Shown here: one piece after another, positions 24,867-33,590 of the stretch | Layout of the letters: every line of letters begins with the position of its first letter | Position numbering within the stretch: position 1 is the first letter of the stretch | Origin: Echinicola pacifica DSM 19836 | Lineage (GTDB): Bacteria > Bacteroidota > Bacteroidia > Cytophagales > Cyclobacteriaceae | DNA length: 64,000 bases | Direction of reading: 5' to 3' | NCBI RefSeq assembly: GCF_000373245.1 | Contig: NZ_KB890756.1 | Span: 1 to 64,000, forward strand | Notes under the pieces: model-generated | The model's input: the letters and a program-made list of their open reading frames with translations, nothing else | Told to the model about the DNA's origin: nothing | Databases searched by the model: none | Made by a program: the position numbers and the translations under genes

Positions 24867-25798
24867 TGCAACCCATTCGGATAGGAACCAGAGGAAGTAA
24901 ACTGGCATTGTATCAAGCTTATCATATCGCTGACCTCCTCAAAAATGCTGGCTTAGAATCAGAAATCGTCACTATAGAAACCAAAGGGGACAAAATACTG
25001 GATGTTTCCATCTCCAAAATTGGCAGCAAGGGGGTCTTCACCGAAGAGCTCGAAGAGCAGCTCGCCAATGGTGATATTGACATTGCCGTGCATAGTGCCA
25101 AGGATATGCCTTCTTCGCTGCCTGCGGGCTTTGAACTAATTTCGTTTACTGAGCGGGAGAAGGTGAATGACATTATCCTAAGTCATAAGGCCATTGACTA
25201 TAAGAATCCCGACCAAGCCTTGCTATTGGGGACTTCCTCCACTCGTCGGGTGGCCACATTGAAGCACTTTTATCCTCATATCAAGACTGTTGAGGTGCGC
25301 GGCAACCTGCAAACCCGCATTGGAAAGATGGAGTCTGGCGTATGCGATGCCTTATTATTGGCCTATGCCGGAGCCCACCGAATGGGATATGATAGCATGA
25401 TCAAGCATGAACTTTCTCTGGATGAGTTTACCCCAGCGGTAGGGCAAGGCTGTATCGCTGTGGAAGCCTATGAATCTCTCGATCCCCAATTGCGGGACGC
25501 CATCATTCAGGCGACTCATCATGAGCCCTCCGGCTACAGGCTTATTGCAGAAAGAAGCTTTCTCAAGGTTCTTGAGGGAGGTTGCAGCATTCCTGTATTT
25601 TGCCTGGCAGAGCTGGAAGGGGACGATCTTCAGCTGAAGGCTGGAATAGTAAGCCTAGACGGTCAGGAAAGAATCCAGCACCAGTCCAGCGGAAAAACCC
25701 ACGATGCTAAGGCACTTGGCGAGCAGCTAGCTCAAAAAGTTCTCCAATCAGGTGGCGACCGTATTTTGGCTGAAATCAAAAAGAATCTTAATCAATAA
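24866..25798 (+). CDS. hemC: Hydroxymethylbilane synthase (porphobilinogen deaminase)
   Basis: A 310-residue cytosolic enzyme joining four porphobilinogens into hydroxymethylbilane for heme. D80 in HSAKDMP is the catalytic aspartate and C240 in EGGCSIPVF carries the dipyrromethane cofactor; the RIGTRGSKLALYQ start is typical. hemC sits inside an otherwise unrelated run, and hemE lies elsewhere in the window (34394-35434), so heme genes are dispersed. The start codon shares a base with the rimK stop. Confidence 0.97.
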   Translation: MQPIRIGTRGSKLALYQAYHIADLLKNAGLESEIVTIETKGDKILDVSISKIGSKGVFTEELEEQLANGDIDIAVHSAKDMPSSLPAGFELISFTEREKVNDIILSHKAIDYKNPDQALLLGTSSTRRVATLKHFYPHIKTVEVRGNLQTRIGKMESGVCDALLLAYAGAHRMGYDSMIKHELSLDEFTPAVGQGCIAVEAYESLDPQLRDAIIQATHHEPSGYRLIAERSFLKVLEGGCSIPVFCLAELEGDDLQLKAGIVSLDGQERIQHQSSGKTHDAKALGEQLAQKVLQSGGDRILAEIKKNLNQ

Positions 25799-25800
25799 GC

Positions 25801-26643
25801 ATGAAATCAAAATTATTTTTCCTAGCAATTGCATTCCCACTTTTGTTTTCCTGTGCCTCAGAAAAGGACGCTTTGATTACCATTCATACCAGACATGGGG
25901 ACATCTATGCGATACTATATGATGAGACGCCTATTCATAAAGAGAATTTTATCAAGCTGGCGGAGGAAGGTCGATTCGACAGCACGGAATTTCATCGGGT
26001 TATCGAGGAATTTATGATTCAAGGTGGAGATGTTTTCAGTAAGGAACAACTCCCAATGTCTGAATGGTACACTATTCCAGCGGAGCTGAATGACAAATTA
26101 CTTCATGAGAAAGGTGCTATTGCGGCAGCAAGACAAGGCGATAATATCAACCCGGAAAAAAGATCCAGCGGCTGCCAATTCTATATCGTCGAAGGCAAGG
26201 TATATACCGAAGAGGAGCTGACCACAGACATCCGCAAGCTCCAGAAGAGCTTCATGAAGTTCATCACATTGGACAGCCAAAGGGACCTCGCTAAGCAATA
26301 TATGGAGCTATATCAGGAAGAAAAGTACGAGGAGATGACCAATCTTATGCTTACTAAGAAAGTGGAGATGGAGGAATTTTTACACATCAATCTGTCCAAG
26401 CCTATGGCTGCGGAGGCCATTGAGGTATTTACCACTAGCGGGGGCACGCCCCATTTGGACGAAGGCGGATACACTGTTTTTGGCAAGGTCATCAAAGGAA
26501 TGGAGGTAGTAAATCAGATTTCTGCCGAAAAGACCAATGCGATGGACAAGCCGGTGGATCCTGTATATATCACTGTGGAAGTAGAGAATTTATCAAAAAA
26601 GAAAATCACCAAGGAATATGGTTTCGAATACACCAAGGAATAA
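25801..26643 (+). CDS. Cyclophilin-type peptidylprolyl isomerase, lipoprotein with helical insertion
   Basis: A 280-residue prolyl isomerase with a lipoprotein signal (FPLLFSC, lipidated C18). Cyclophilin elements are present: FHRVI (64-68), MIQGGD (72-77), GCQFYI (124-129) and the end GGYTVFGKVIKGMEVVNQI. Between FYIVEGK and GGTPHLDEGG there is a charged, predicted helical insertion of about 80 residues (about 134-212) that ordinary cyclophilins lack. It probably acts on periplasmic or outer-membrane clients. It starts 2 nt after hemC; the next gene overlaps its end by 26 nt. Confidence 0.9.
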   Translation: MKSKLFFLAIAFPLLFSCASEKDALITIHTRHGDIYAILYDETPIHKENFIKLAEEGRFDSTEFHRVIEEFMIQGGDVFSKEQLPMSEWYTIPAELNDKLLHEKGAIAAARQGDNINPEKRSSGCQFYIVEGKVYTEEELTTDIRKLQKSFMKFITLDSQRDLAKQYMELYQEEKYEEMTNLMLTKKVEMEEFLHINLSKPMAAEAIEVFTTSGGTPHLDEGGYTVFGKVIKGMEVVNQISAEKTNAMDKPVDPVYITVEVENLSKKKITKEYGFEYTKE

Positions 26644-27556
26644 TCCCGGCCCCATCCTGGTTACAGGCGCCAATGGCCTGCTAGGACAGAAACTTATCAA
26701 GCGCCTTCTCGAGCAGCAGCAATATGAGATCATCGCCACTGGCCGTGGAGCCTGCAGACTCCCCGAATCGTGGAAAGGATATACTTATGCCAGCATGGAC
26801 ATCACGGATGAGTCGGCGGTCATGGAGGTATTCGGGAAATATGCGCCTAAGCTAGTGATCCATGGCGCGGCCATGACCAATGTGGACCAGTGTGAAACCG
26901 AGCGTGAGGACTGCTACGCACAGAATGTCAGGGCGGTTAGCCATATACTCAATGGCTGCGAGGCCCAGGGTGCTTACCTGGTGCATGTATCCACGGATTT
27001 CATCTTTGATGGAGCGGAAGGCCCTTATGACGAACAGGCGGTTCCGAATCCTATCAATTATTATGGAGAGACCAAATTACAGGCTGAGAAGCTCATATTA
27101 GATTCCAGAGTAAAGGCGGGAATAGCCCGGACGGTTTTGGTTTATGGCATTTCTCATGATATGAGTCGCTCCAATATTGTCTTGTGGGTAAAGGACTCGA
27201 TCGAAAAAGGCAAGACGCTACAGCTGGTGGATGATCAGCTCCGCACACCTACTTTAGCGGAGGATTTGGCCGAAGGCTGCCTGCTAATGGCTGCAAATCA
27301 AGCGGAAGGAATTTACAATATCTCTGGCGAAGAGGTATTGACACCTTACGAAATGGCAATGCAAACGGTAGATTTTTTCAAATTGGATAAAACAAAGATC
27401 ACCAAAACCGATTCTACGGCATTTCAACAAACTGCAAAACGACCCCTGAAAACAGGTTTTATCATTCAAAAAGCTAAAGATCAGCTTAATTATAAACCAA
27501 AAAGTTTTAAAAAAGGGATTGAAATTCTAGCAAAACAGCTTAATTTAGCCAATTGA
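26618..27556 (+). CDS. NAD(P)-dependent sugar reductase, RmlD (dTDP-4-dehydrorhamnose reductase)-like
   Basis: A 312-residue extended short-chain dehydrogenase. The Rossmann motif is VTGANGLLGQ, the catalytic pair is in YGETKLQAEK, and VHVSTDFIFDGAEGPYDE is typical of RmlD. Without other rhamnose genes nearby the substrate cannot be fixed; many such paralogues act on other sugar nucleotides. The start used gives a 26-nt overlap with the cyclophilin gene; no internal ATG restores the full Rossmann strand. Last gene of the seven-gene run. Confidence 0.85.
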   Translation: MVSNTPRNNPGPILVTGANGLLGQKLIKRLLEQQQYEIIATGRGACRLPESWKGYTYASMDITDESAVMEVFGKYAPKLVIHGAAMTNVDQCETEREDCYAQNVRAVSHILNGCEAQGAYLVHVSTDFIFDGAEGPYDEQAVPNPINYYGETKLQAEKLILDSRVKAGIARTVLVYGISHDMSRSNIVLWVKDSIEKGKTLQLVDDQLRTPTLAEDLAEGCLLMAANQAEGIYNISGEEVLTPYEMAMQTVDFFKLDKTKITKTDSTAFQQTAKRPLKTGFIIQKAKDQLNYKPKSFKKGIEILAKQLNLAN

Positions 27557-27644
27557 TAAAATCAACTTAACACGGTATAATTACAATTTTGTCTCTTTCT
27601 AACATGATATTCACCCCAAAAATTAGCTATATGCTTTGCTATAA

Positions 27645-27696
27645 GGGATGTATCCCCAATCAGGGCGTGCATGCCCTAAAGCTGTAAAATCACAGC
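27645..27696. repeat. Three small inverted repeats in tandem
   Basis: GGGAT/ATCCC (27645-27656), AGGGC/GCCCT (27662-27677) and GCTGT/ACAGC (27681-27696) follow one another in the 252-bp gap before the AGCS symporter gene. They could fold as successive short hairpins of a terminator region or leader. No known riboswitch is recognised. Confidence 0.4.
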
Positions 27697-27808
27697 ATTA
27701 AGGGTGTAGAAGGTTAGTTATGGAGGCATTTTGGGTTTTTCGTGGATCGAGTAAGGATTCCAGATTGAAATATACAACTCAAATATAATTAACAAACAAA
27801 ATTACATT

Positions 27809-29428
27809 ATGTATAAAAAACTTCTATCCCTCCTAATATTTCTTTTTCCATTATCCCTCCTAGCTCAAGAGGCTATTCCATCGGAAGAATTGAGCGTAGG
27901 ACAAAAGATCGATCGTTCCTTTCAGCCCTTCGCCGATGTATGGGAAAGCCTGGTGCTTTATCCTATCACTTTGGGAGGATATGAAATCCCAATTATTCTG
28001 ATTTTGCTGGTCAGTGGTGCCACCTTTTTCACGGTATATTTTGGAGTACCGGGCATTACTAAGCTCCCGCTATCTCTCAATACAGTAAGAGGGAAATACG
28101 ATGATCTGGAAAGAAATTACCGGGATCCTGAGAATCCAGATGTAATTCCAGACGAGGCAAAAGGAGGAGAAGTAAGTCACTTTCAAGCATTGGCCACTGC
28201 GGTATCAGGCACGGTAGGCTTAGGGAATATCGCCGGTGTGGCAGTTGCCATAGCCTTAGGTGGACCTGGAGCGACCTTTTGGATGATTATCTGCGGTCTT
28301 CTTGGCATGAGTACCAAATTCGTAGAATGTACCCTAGGAGTAAAATATAGAGATATAGAAGATGATGGCACCGTACACGGCGGTCCAATGTATTATTTAT
28401 CAAGAGGCCTTACCGATCTTAAAAAAGGTCGATTAGGTCAGTTTTTAGGAGGGCTGTTTGCCGTACTTTGTGTGGGAGCATCCTTTGGAGGAGGCAATGC
28501 CTTCCAATCCAATCAAGCAGCCTCCCAGCTATCGAGCTTAATGGGAATAAACTTCCAAACGAATGGCTTCTATATAGGAATTGCTCTTGCCGTATTAGTA
28601 GCGATCGTAATTATTGGAGGGATTAAGAGAATCGCCAATATCACTGAGAAAATTGTTCCTTTTATGGCTGGGGTATATGTATTAGCCTCTCTTATTATTT
28701 TAGGAGCGCACTATGACTATATCGATGATGCGTTAGGGTTGATTCTTGAAGGTGCATTTACACCCATGGCCGGCCTTGGGGGTCTTGTTGGGGTATTGAT
28801 CGTTGGCTTCCAGAGAGCGGCCTTCTCCAATGAGGCGGGTGCAGGATCGGCTGCCATCGCTCATGCAGCGGTAAAAACGAAGTTCCCAGCCAGTGAAGGT
28901 GTGGTAGCTTTACTTGAGCCACTTATCGATACCGTGATCGTGTGTACCATGACCGCTTTGGTAATTATCTTTTTTAATATTGATGGAGGACTTAAAAATG
29001 TGGAAAGTATCTTTACTTACGGTGGAGACGGCAGCGGCAATGTCACGCTAAAAGCCACTGGAGAATCTGTCGGAGGCGTGGAGCTTACCACCATGGCTTA
29101 TGATGCGGTGATCCCCCACTTCAGCTATGTGTTGACAGTAGCCATCATATTGTTTGCATTTTCCACAATGATCTCTTGGTCTTACTATGGGCTTCAATCC
29201 TGGAAATACCTTTTTGGAAGAAGTAAAGCAGCTGACCTTACCTATAAACTGTTATTCTTAGTATTCATCGTAATAGGAGCTTCCACCACCCTAAATGCCG
29301 TGGTGAAGTTCTCTGATGCCATGATTCTAGCCTTGGTTTTCCCGAATATGATCGGTTTATTCTTCTTATACCCGAAGGTAAAACTGGAGCTAAAACGTTA
29401 TACAAATGCTATCAAATCACAGATGTGA
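27809..29428 (+). CDS. Alanine/glycine:cation symporter (AGCS) family protein
   Basis: A 539-residue inner-membrane transporter that imports alanine or glycine with sodium or protons. Family blocks are visible: FQALATAVSGTVGLGNIAGVAVAIALGGPGATFWM near residues 130-165, GGPMYYLSRGL, and FQRAAFSNEAGAGSAAIAHAA. A signal-like N-terminus (LLSLLIFLFPLSLLAQE) and a soluble loop of about 50 residues near 90-130 extend it relative to shorter AGCS proteins. No obvious promoter match lies upstream; the gap holds three small hairpins. Confidence 0.93.
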   Translation: MYKKLLSLLIFLFPLSLLAQEAIPSEELSVGQKIDRSFQPFADVWESLVLYPITLGGYEIPIILILLVSGATFFTVYFGVPGITKLPLSLNTVRGKYDDLERNYRDPENPDVIPDEAKGGEVSHFQALATAVSGTVGLGNIAGVAVAIALGGPGATFWMIICGLLGMSTKFVECTLGVKYRDIEDDGTVHGGPMYYLSRGLTDLKKGRLGQFLGGLFAVLCVGASFGGGNAFQSNQAASQLSSLMGINFQTNGFYIGIALAVLVAIVIIGGIKRIANITEKIVPFMAGVYVLASLIILGAHYDYIDDALGLILEGAFTPMAGLGGLVGVLIVGFQRAAFSNEAGAGSAAIAHAAVKTKFPASEGVVALLEPLIDTVIVCTMTALVIIFFNIDGGLKNVESIFTYGGDGSGNVTLKATGESVGGVELTTMAYDAVIPHFSYVLTVAIILFAFSTMISWSYYGLQSWKYLFGRSKAADLTYKLLFLVFIVIGASTTLNAVVKFSDAMILALVFPNMIGLFFLYPKVKLELKRYTNAIKSQM

Positions 29429-29510
29429 TGGCAATGAAATATCTAAAAATAGGCTTGGCAAGGTATTTGAATCCGCAGGGATAGCAATAATCTTAAACAC
29501 TCAACTTAAC

Positions 29511-30101
29511 ATGAAAAATATCTGGATTCTGGTAGTCGCTCTTATAGGAATGAGTACCGCAGCACAAGCTCAAGATTTTAGCATAGGCCCAAAATTCGGC
29601 GTATCTCAAGGAAATATCAAAGTCAATGGTGACGGATATGAAAGCGGAAGTGACAAACTAGGGTACCATATTGGTGCTTTTGTAAGAATGGGCGGAAACT
29701 CCCTGTATGTGCAACCAGAATTTCTATATGTCAATACGGGTGGAGAAATAAAGCAAACTACGGGCACAAACGAAATGTCCTATGAGGCTTCTTTTAACCG
29801 CTTTGATATTCCTATTCTTCTTGGATTTAAACTGGGGCAAGTCTTTAGAATCCAAGCTGGACCTGTGGCTAGCTTCTTGATCAATTCTAAGTTTACCGAT
29901 CAAGTCATCCCCACCCCGGAGCCGGAGTACAATGATGCCACCGTGGGATACCAGGCTGGGATTGGCTTCGATATCGGCAATATGATTTTGGACCTGAAAT
30001 ATGAGGGATCATTAAGCAAGCAATCAGATGCTATTGCTGGATTTGACACGGATCAAAGACAGAATCAACTGATTCTTTCTCTAGGTTTGAGATTATTCTA
30101 A
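29511..30101 (+). CDS. Outer membrane beta-barrel protein (PorT-like/OMP_b-brl family)
   Basis: A 196-residue exported protein with signal peptide MKNIWILVVALIGMSTAAQA. The body is made of barrel-like strands (FSIGPKFGVSQG, LGYHIGAFVRMG, SLYVQPEFLYVN, VGYQAGIGFDIG, LILDL-type strands), ending QLILSLGLRLF with the terminal Phe typical of outer membrane barrels. The ATG at 29511 is chosen because it opens the signal peptide; a longer frame from 29406 overlaps the symporter. Function unknown. Confidence 0.8.
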   Translation: MKNIWILVVALIGMSTAAQAQDFSIGPKFGVSQGNIKVNGDGYESGSDKLGYHIGAFVRMGGNSLYVQPEFLYVNTGGEIKQTTGTNEMSYEASFNRFDIPILLGFKLGQVFRIQAGPVASFLINSKFTDQVIPTPEPEYNDATVGYQAGIGFDIGNMILDLKYEGSLSKQSDAIAGFDTDQRQNQLILSLGLRLF

Positions 30102-30170
30102 GCTGAAATCCAATTTGAATAACCACTAACAGAGTATATACCTACGATTATTACCTGGTAAGATCGTATC

Positions 30171-30209
30171 AAAAAAGCGTTTTGGGATCCCAAAACGCTT
30201 TTTTTTATT
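30171..30209. terminator. Bidirectional terminator
   Basis: AAAAGCGTTTTGG and CCAAAACGCTTTT form a near-perfect long stem with a minimal loop, with A and T runs on both sides. It separates the barrel gene (plus) from the regulator gene (minus). Confidence 0.92.
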
Positions 30210-30235
30210 CCTTCTAATATGAGTACCTGGGAAAA

Positions 30236-30805
30236 TTATACAGCGTCTAAGCCTATGCGAGGTTTATCAGGCAATTTCTTGAAGGCAGAAGGGGTCATTC
30301 CTATCACCTTCTTAAACTGTGCCGAGAGGTGCTGCACGCTAGCATAACCAAGCCTATAGGCGATCTCACTTAGTTGCAACTCCTGATAGGTAAGTAATTC
30401 CTTTACTTTCTCCAGCTTTAGATTGATAAAATACTTCTCGATGGTCAAAGCCTGAGTCTGACTAAAAACATGACTGAGATTGCTATAATCTTCTGCCAAC
30501 TCCTGCTGCAAAAACCCACTTAGGCTGAAGGCGTCGGGTATTTCCTCCTGGCTCACCAGAACCTGAAGCTTGGTTTTTATCTGCTCCACAATCTTCTCCT
30601 CCTTGCTATGCAGTACTTCAAAACCAATTTCATTTAGGGAGTGGCTCAAATCTTTCAGCTGAGTCTTGGAGGGCGACTCTGAAAGAATAGCATGCCCTAG
30701 CTCCACAGATTCATAGCCAAGGTTATTCTTTGATAAGACTTCCTTTACGGCCGTCACACAACGTGGGCAGACCATATTTTTGATCAGGATTTCTGTGTTT
30801 TTCAT
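30236..30805 (-). CDS. AraC-type regulator with N-terminal heavy-metal-associated (HMA)-like domain
   Basis: A 189-residue protein with two parts. Residues 1-70 look like an HMA (copper-chaperone-like) domain, with MVCPRC giving C13 and C16 at the metal-loop position. Residues 100-185 are an AraC helix-turn-helix pair (ELQLSEIAYRLGYASVQHLSAQFKKVIGMTPSAFKK). Such fusions plausibly sense copper-like metals and act on export genes, but no metal ATPase or chaperone gene is adjacent. It is divergent from the E1 dehydrogenase gene. Confidence 0.8.
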   Translation of the reverse strand: MKNTEILIKNMVCPRCVTAVKEVLSKNNLGYESVELGHAILSESPSKTQLKDLSHSLNEIGFEVLHSKEEKIVEQIKTKLQVLVSQEEIPDAFSLSGFLQQELAEDYSNLSHVFSQTQALTIEKYFINLKLEKVKELLTYQELQLSEIAYRLGYASVQHLSAQFKKVIGMTPSAFKKLPDKPRIGLDAV

Positions 30806-30864
30806 ATTCCTTTATACTGATTGAGGAAGGCGAAGGTTGGCAAAGGCAGGTCATTTATATCACT

Positions 30865-30899
30865 TTTGTTGGCCATTTGCCGGGGACGGTGTAGATTTG
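30865..30899 (+). promoter_or_regulatory. Promoter of the E1 dehydrogenase gene
   Basis: TTTG (30865-30868), 23 nt, TAGATTTG (30892-30899, perfect). Predicted start near 30906, about 23 nt before the ATG at 30929. The spacer is at the long end of the accepted range. Confidence 0.55.
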
Positions 30900-30928
30900 T
30901 TTAATTCCAATAAACCAATTCCTCGCCT

Positions 30929-32911
30929 ATGAACTTTGACCGAAAACATCTTAGTGACCATGAGTTAATTAGCATTTATAGGCACCTTTTATTACCTCGA
31001 AAGATAGAAGAGAAAATGCTACTATTACTTCGGCAAGGTAAGATTTCCAAATGGTTTAGCGCCTGGGGCCAGGAGGCCATTAGTGTGGCGGCGGTTTTAG
31101 CATTGGAAGAAGAGGAATTTATCCTACCCATGCATCGAAACCTAGGGGTGTTTACCGCAAGGGAATTACCCCTAGCGCAGTTGTTTGCCCAGTTTCAAGG
31201 CAAGAAGGAAGGTTTCACAAAAGGACGAGACCGGTCTTTCCATTTTGGCAGCATTCCCCACCATATTGTAGGGATGATTTCTCATCTGGGTCCCCAGCTA
31301 GCCATAGCGGACGGCATTGCATTAGCCAATAAGCTGTCTCAAAAAAAACAGGTCACCCTGGCTTTTTCTGGCGATGGTGCCAGCTCAGAAGGGGACTTCC
31401 ATGAAGCCCTCAATATCGCCGCTGTATGGCAGCTCCCCGTTATCTTTGTAATCGAACACAATGGGTATGGGCTCTCCACTCCTTCCACGGAGCAATACCA
31501 CAACCCCTCATTTCAGGACAAAGCCAAAGCTTATGGAATAGATTCTGTGGTGTTGGACGGAAATAATATTCTGGAGATGCTCCTAGGCCTCAGGGCTGTG
31601 GCAGAGGATATTCGTGAGCATGCTCGCCCCTTTCTCGTAGAAGCTATAACCTATAGAATGCGAGGTCATGAGGAGGCATCCGGCACGGATTATATCCCTG
31701 GTGAATACCTAGAAGAAGGTCGTAAAAAAGATCCAATTCTAAATTTTGAGAATTTCCTGCTCAGCACCGGCATCCTGAGCCAGGATGAAAAGGATAAAAT
31801 AGGCCTGGAAATAAAAAGCCAGGTGGATCAAGCCTGGCAAATTGCTGACGCTTATCCGCAGCGGATTGCCAATGTAGCGGATGAACTAGAAGACATCTAT
31901 AAGCCACTCACAATCTCCACTTCCTCCCAAAGCAACAGCCCTGGCAAAGCCAAAAATATGCGCATGGTGGATGCCATCTCAGAATCACTTGCTCAATCTA
32001 TGGAGAAGTGGCCTCAGCTAATCCTGATGGGCCAGGATATTGCCGATTATGGAGGGGTGTTTAAGGTTACGAAGGGATTTGTGGAAACCTATGGCAAGGA
32101 CAGGGTACGGAACACTCCACTGTGTGAAAGTGCGGTCATCGGTACAGCTTTAGGACTATCCATCCAAGGGTATAAGGCTATGGTGGAGATGCAATTTGCT
32201 GACTTTGTAAGCTGTGGCTTCAATCAAATCGTCAACAACCTAGCAAAGCTGCATTATCGCTGGGGCCAGCATGCGGATGTGGTGATCCGATTACCTACGG
32301 GAGCGGGAGTTGGTGCAGGGCCTTTTCATTCCCAATCCACCGAGGCCTGGTTTTTCCATATCCCAGGCCTGAAGATCATTTATCCCTCCACTCCTGCGGA
32401 GGCCAAGGGCCTACTTGCAGCAGCAATTGAGGACCCCAATCCATGCTTATTTTTTGAGCATAAAGCATTGTACCGATCCCTTCAGGGAATGGTTCCTACT
32501 GAACTCATCCCTATCCCTATTGGCAAGGGAAACCTGGTAAGGACAGGCTCAGAGCTCACCATAATCACCTACGGCATGGGCGTACATTGGGCGATGGAGG
32601 CACTGGACCAAGCTGGTATAGAAGCTGACTTAATTGACTTAAGGACATTATTGCCTTGGGACAAGGATATGGTTTCTGATTCCATAAAGAAAACCAATAA
32701 GGCAATTGTCCTTCATGAGGATAGCCTGACGGGAGGAATAGGGGCGGAAATAGCCGCTTGGATCAGCGAAAACTGCTTTGAGCAGCTGGATGCTCCAGTA
32801 ATGCGTGAGGCGAGCATAGACAGCCCAGTCCCTTTTGCCACTGCCCTTGAAGGTGCCTATTTACCCATAGATCGATTTAAGAAAAAACTGCTCGCCCTTA
32901 GAGACTATTGA
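30929..32911 (+). CDS. 2-oxoacid dehydrogenase E1 component, fused alpha and beta subunits
   Basis: A 660-residue thiamine diphosphate enzyme. Residues 1-325 are the alpha part, with the cofactor motif GDGASSEGDFHEALN through EHNGYGLSTP. Residues 345-660 are the beta part (VDAISESLAQSMEKWPQLILMGQDIADYGGVFKVT and a C-terminal transketolase-like domain). In separate form these are branched-chain or pyruvate E1 subunits; the fused form is common in Bacteroidota. No E2 or E3 gene is adjacent, so the substrate (branched-chain 2-oxoacid most likely) is inferred. The phosphorylation-loop-like segment KGRDRSFHFGS is near residue 98. Confidence 0.9.
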   Translation: MNFDRKHLSDHELISIYRHLLLPRKIEEKMLLLLRQGKISKWFSAWGQEAISVAAVLALEEEEFILPMHRNLGVFTARELPLAQLFAQFQGKKEGFTKGRDRSFHFGSIPHHIVGMISHLGPQLAIADGIALANKLSQKKQVTLAFSGDGASSEGDFHEALNIAAVWQLPVIFVIEHNGYGLSTPSTEQYHNPSFQDKAKAYGIDSVVLDGNNILEMLLGLRAVAEDIREHARPFLVEAITYRMRGHEEASGTDYIPGEYLEEGRKKDPILNFENFLLSTGILSQDEKDKIGLEIKSQVDQAWQIADAYPQRIANVADELEDIYKPLTISTSSQSNSPGKAKNMRMVDAISESLAQSMEKWPQLILMGQDIADYGGVFKVTKGFVETYGKDRVRNTPLCESAVIGTALGLSIQGYKAMVEMQFADFVSCGFNQIVNNLAKLHYRWGQHADVVIRLPTGAGVGAGPFHSQSTEAWFFHIPGLKIIYPSTPAEAKGLLAAAIEDPNPCLFFEHKALYRSLQGMVPTELIPIPIGKGNLVRTGSELTIITYGMGVHWAMEALDQAGIEADLIDLRTLLPWDKDMVSDSIKKTNKAIVLHEDSLTGGIGAEIAAWISENCFEQLDAPVMREASIDSPVPFATALEGAYLPIDRFKKKLLALRDY

Positions 32912-32937
32912 ATGAGGCGATTGGCCTTACACTGTAT

Positions 32938-32968
32938 AACAAAAAAAGGCTGCCCTTACGGACAGCCC
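32938..32968 (-). terminator. Terminator of the small secreted-protein gene
   Basis: On the minus strand GGCTGTCC-GTAA-GGGCAGCC (one wobble pair) is followed by TTTTTTTG. It lies 26 nt after the stop of the gene at 32994-33590. Confidence 0.85.
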
Positions 32969-32993
32969 AACCCAACCTATGCTATAAGTGGAT

Positions 32994-33590
32994 TTAGAAA
33001 TAGATGTATTTTTGTCTTCCTTTCGTATCTTTGATTCGTAGATACAGGCCCTCCACATTTCTGTAAGGCAATTTATAGTTTCTCTCAAAGCCTTCTTTTT
33101 GCATCACAAAATCGGTAGCGATCACCTCATTTGCTTCGTTTAAAATATCCACTTTGGTACCTGCTTCCTCGATTCCTAACACTTTGAGGTTAATGGTGTG
33201 GCGGTTCAGTTCTTTGCCATAGGCAACGATAGGCATATTTAAAATGATGGTTTTTTCTACTGTTTTCACCTCATACATCACTTCCTCGTCCTTGTTTTTG
33301 ACCTTCACAAAATAGGCGCCGGAAGGCATTTGCTTAAAGCTATAAGGAATCTTGAGCGGCTGATTGGCCATATACTGATTGCGACCCAATAATTTCTTAT
33401 CGGCATCATAAATGCACACCGTAACTTTACCTACAGCGGCAGCAAAATTTATGTTCATATGATCATCAAGTACCTCCACTTGAGTAGAAGACAGTAGGCT
33501 AGCCTTGGTCGCCAAGGTATCAGGAGCATCGGTTGCATTGGCAAAAAAGATTGCAGCAAAAACTAAAAGGGTTGTGAATAAAGATTTCAT
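32994..33590 (-). CDS. Small secreted protein with two beta-sandwich-like repeats
   Basis: A 198-residue exported protein (signal peptide about 1-19). Two successive domains of about 75 residues share the plan V-V-I-D-x-x-x-x-L... then a Tyr-rich turn and G-x-Y-x-x-x-V-K-x-K: GKVTVCIYDADKKLLG with SGAYFVKVKNKD, and GTKVDILNEANEVIAT with EGLYLRIKDTKG. The pattern recalls Ig-like/type IX sorting-tail folds, but no protein is attached. It is a distant paralogue of the product at 53934-54536. Function unknown. Confidence 0.7.
   Translation of the reverse strand: MKSLFTTLLVFAAIFFANATDAPDTLATKASLLSSTQVEVLDDHMNINFAAAVGKVTVCIYDADKKLLGRNQYMANQPLKIPYSFKQMPSGAYFVKVKNKDEEVMYEVKTVEKTIILNMPIVAYGKELNRHTINLKVLGIEEAGTKVDILNEANEVIATDFVMQKEGFERNYKLPYRNVEGLYLRIKDTKGRQKYIYF

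Noticed and set aside
27557-27808. Possible glycine riboswitch before the AGCS symporter
   Set aside because: The conserved glycine aptamer sequences are missing; only small hairpins are seen.
29406-29510. Longer N-terminus for the barrel protein
   Set aside because: It overlaps the symporter gene and would place 35 non-hydrophobic residues before a perfect signal peptide.
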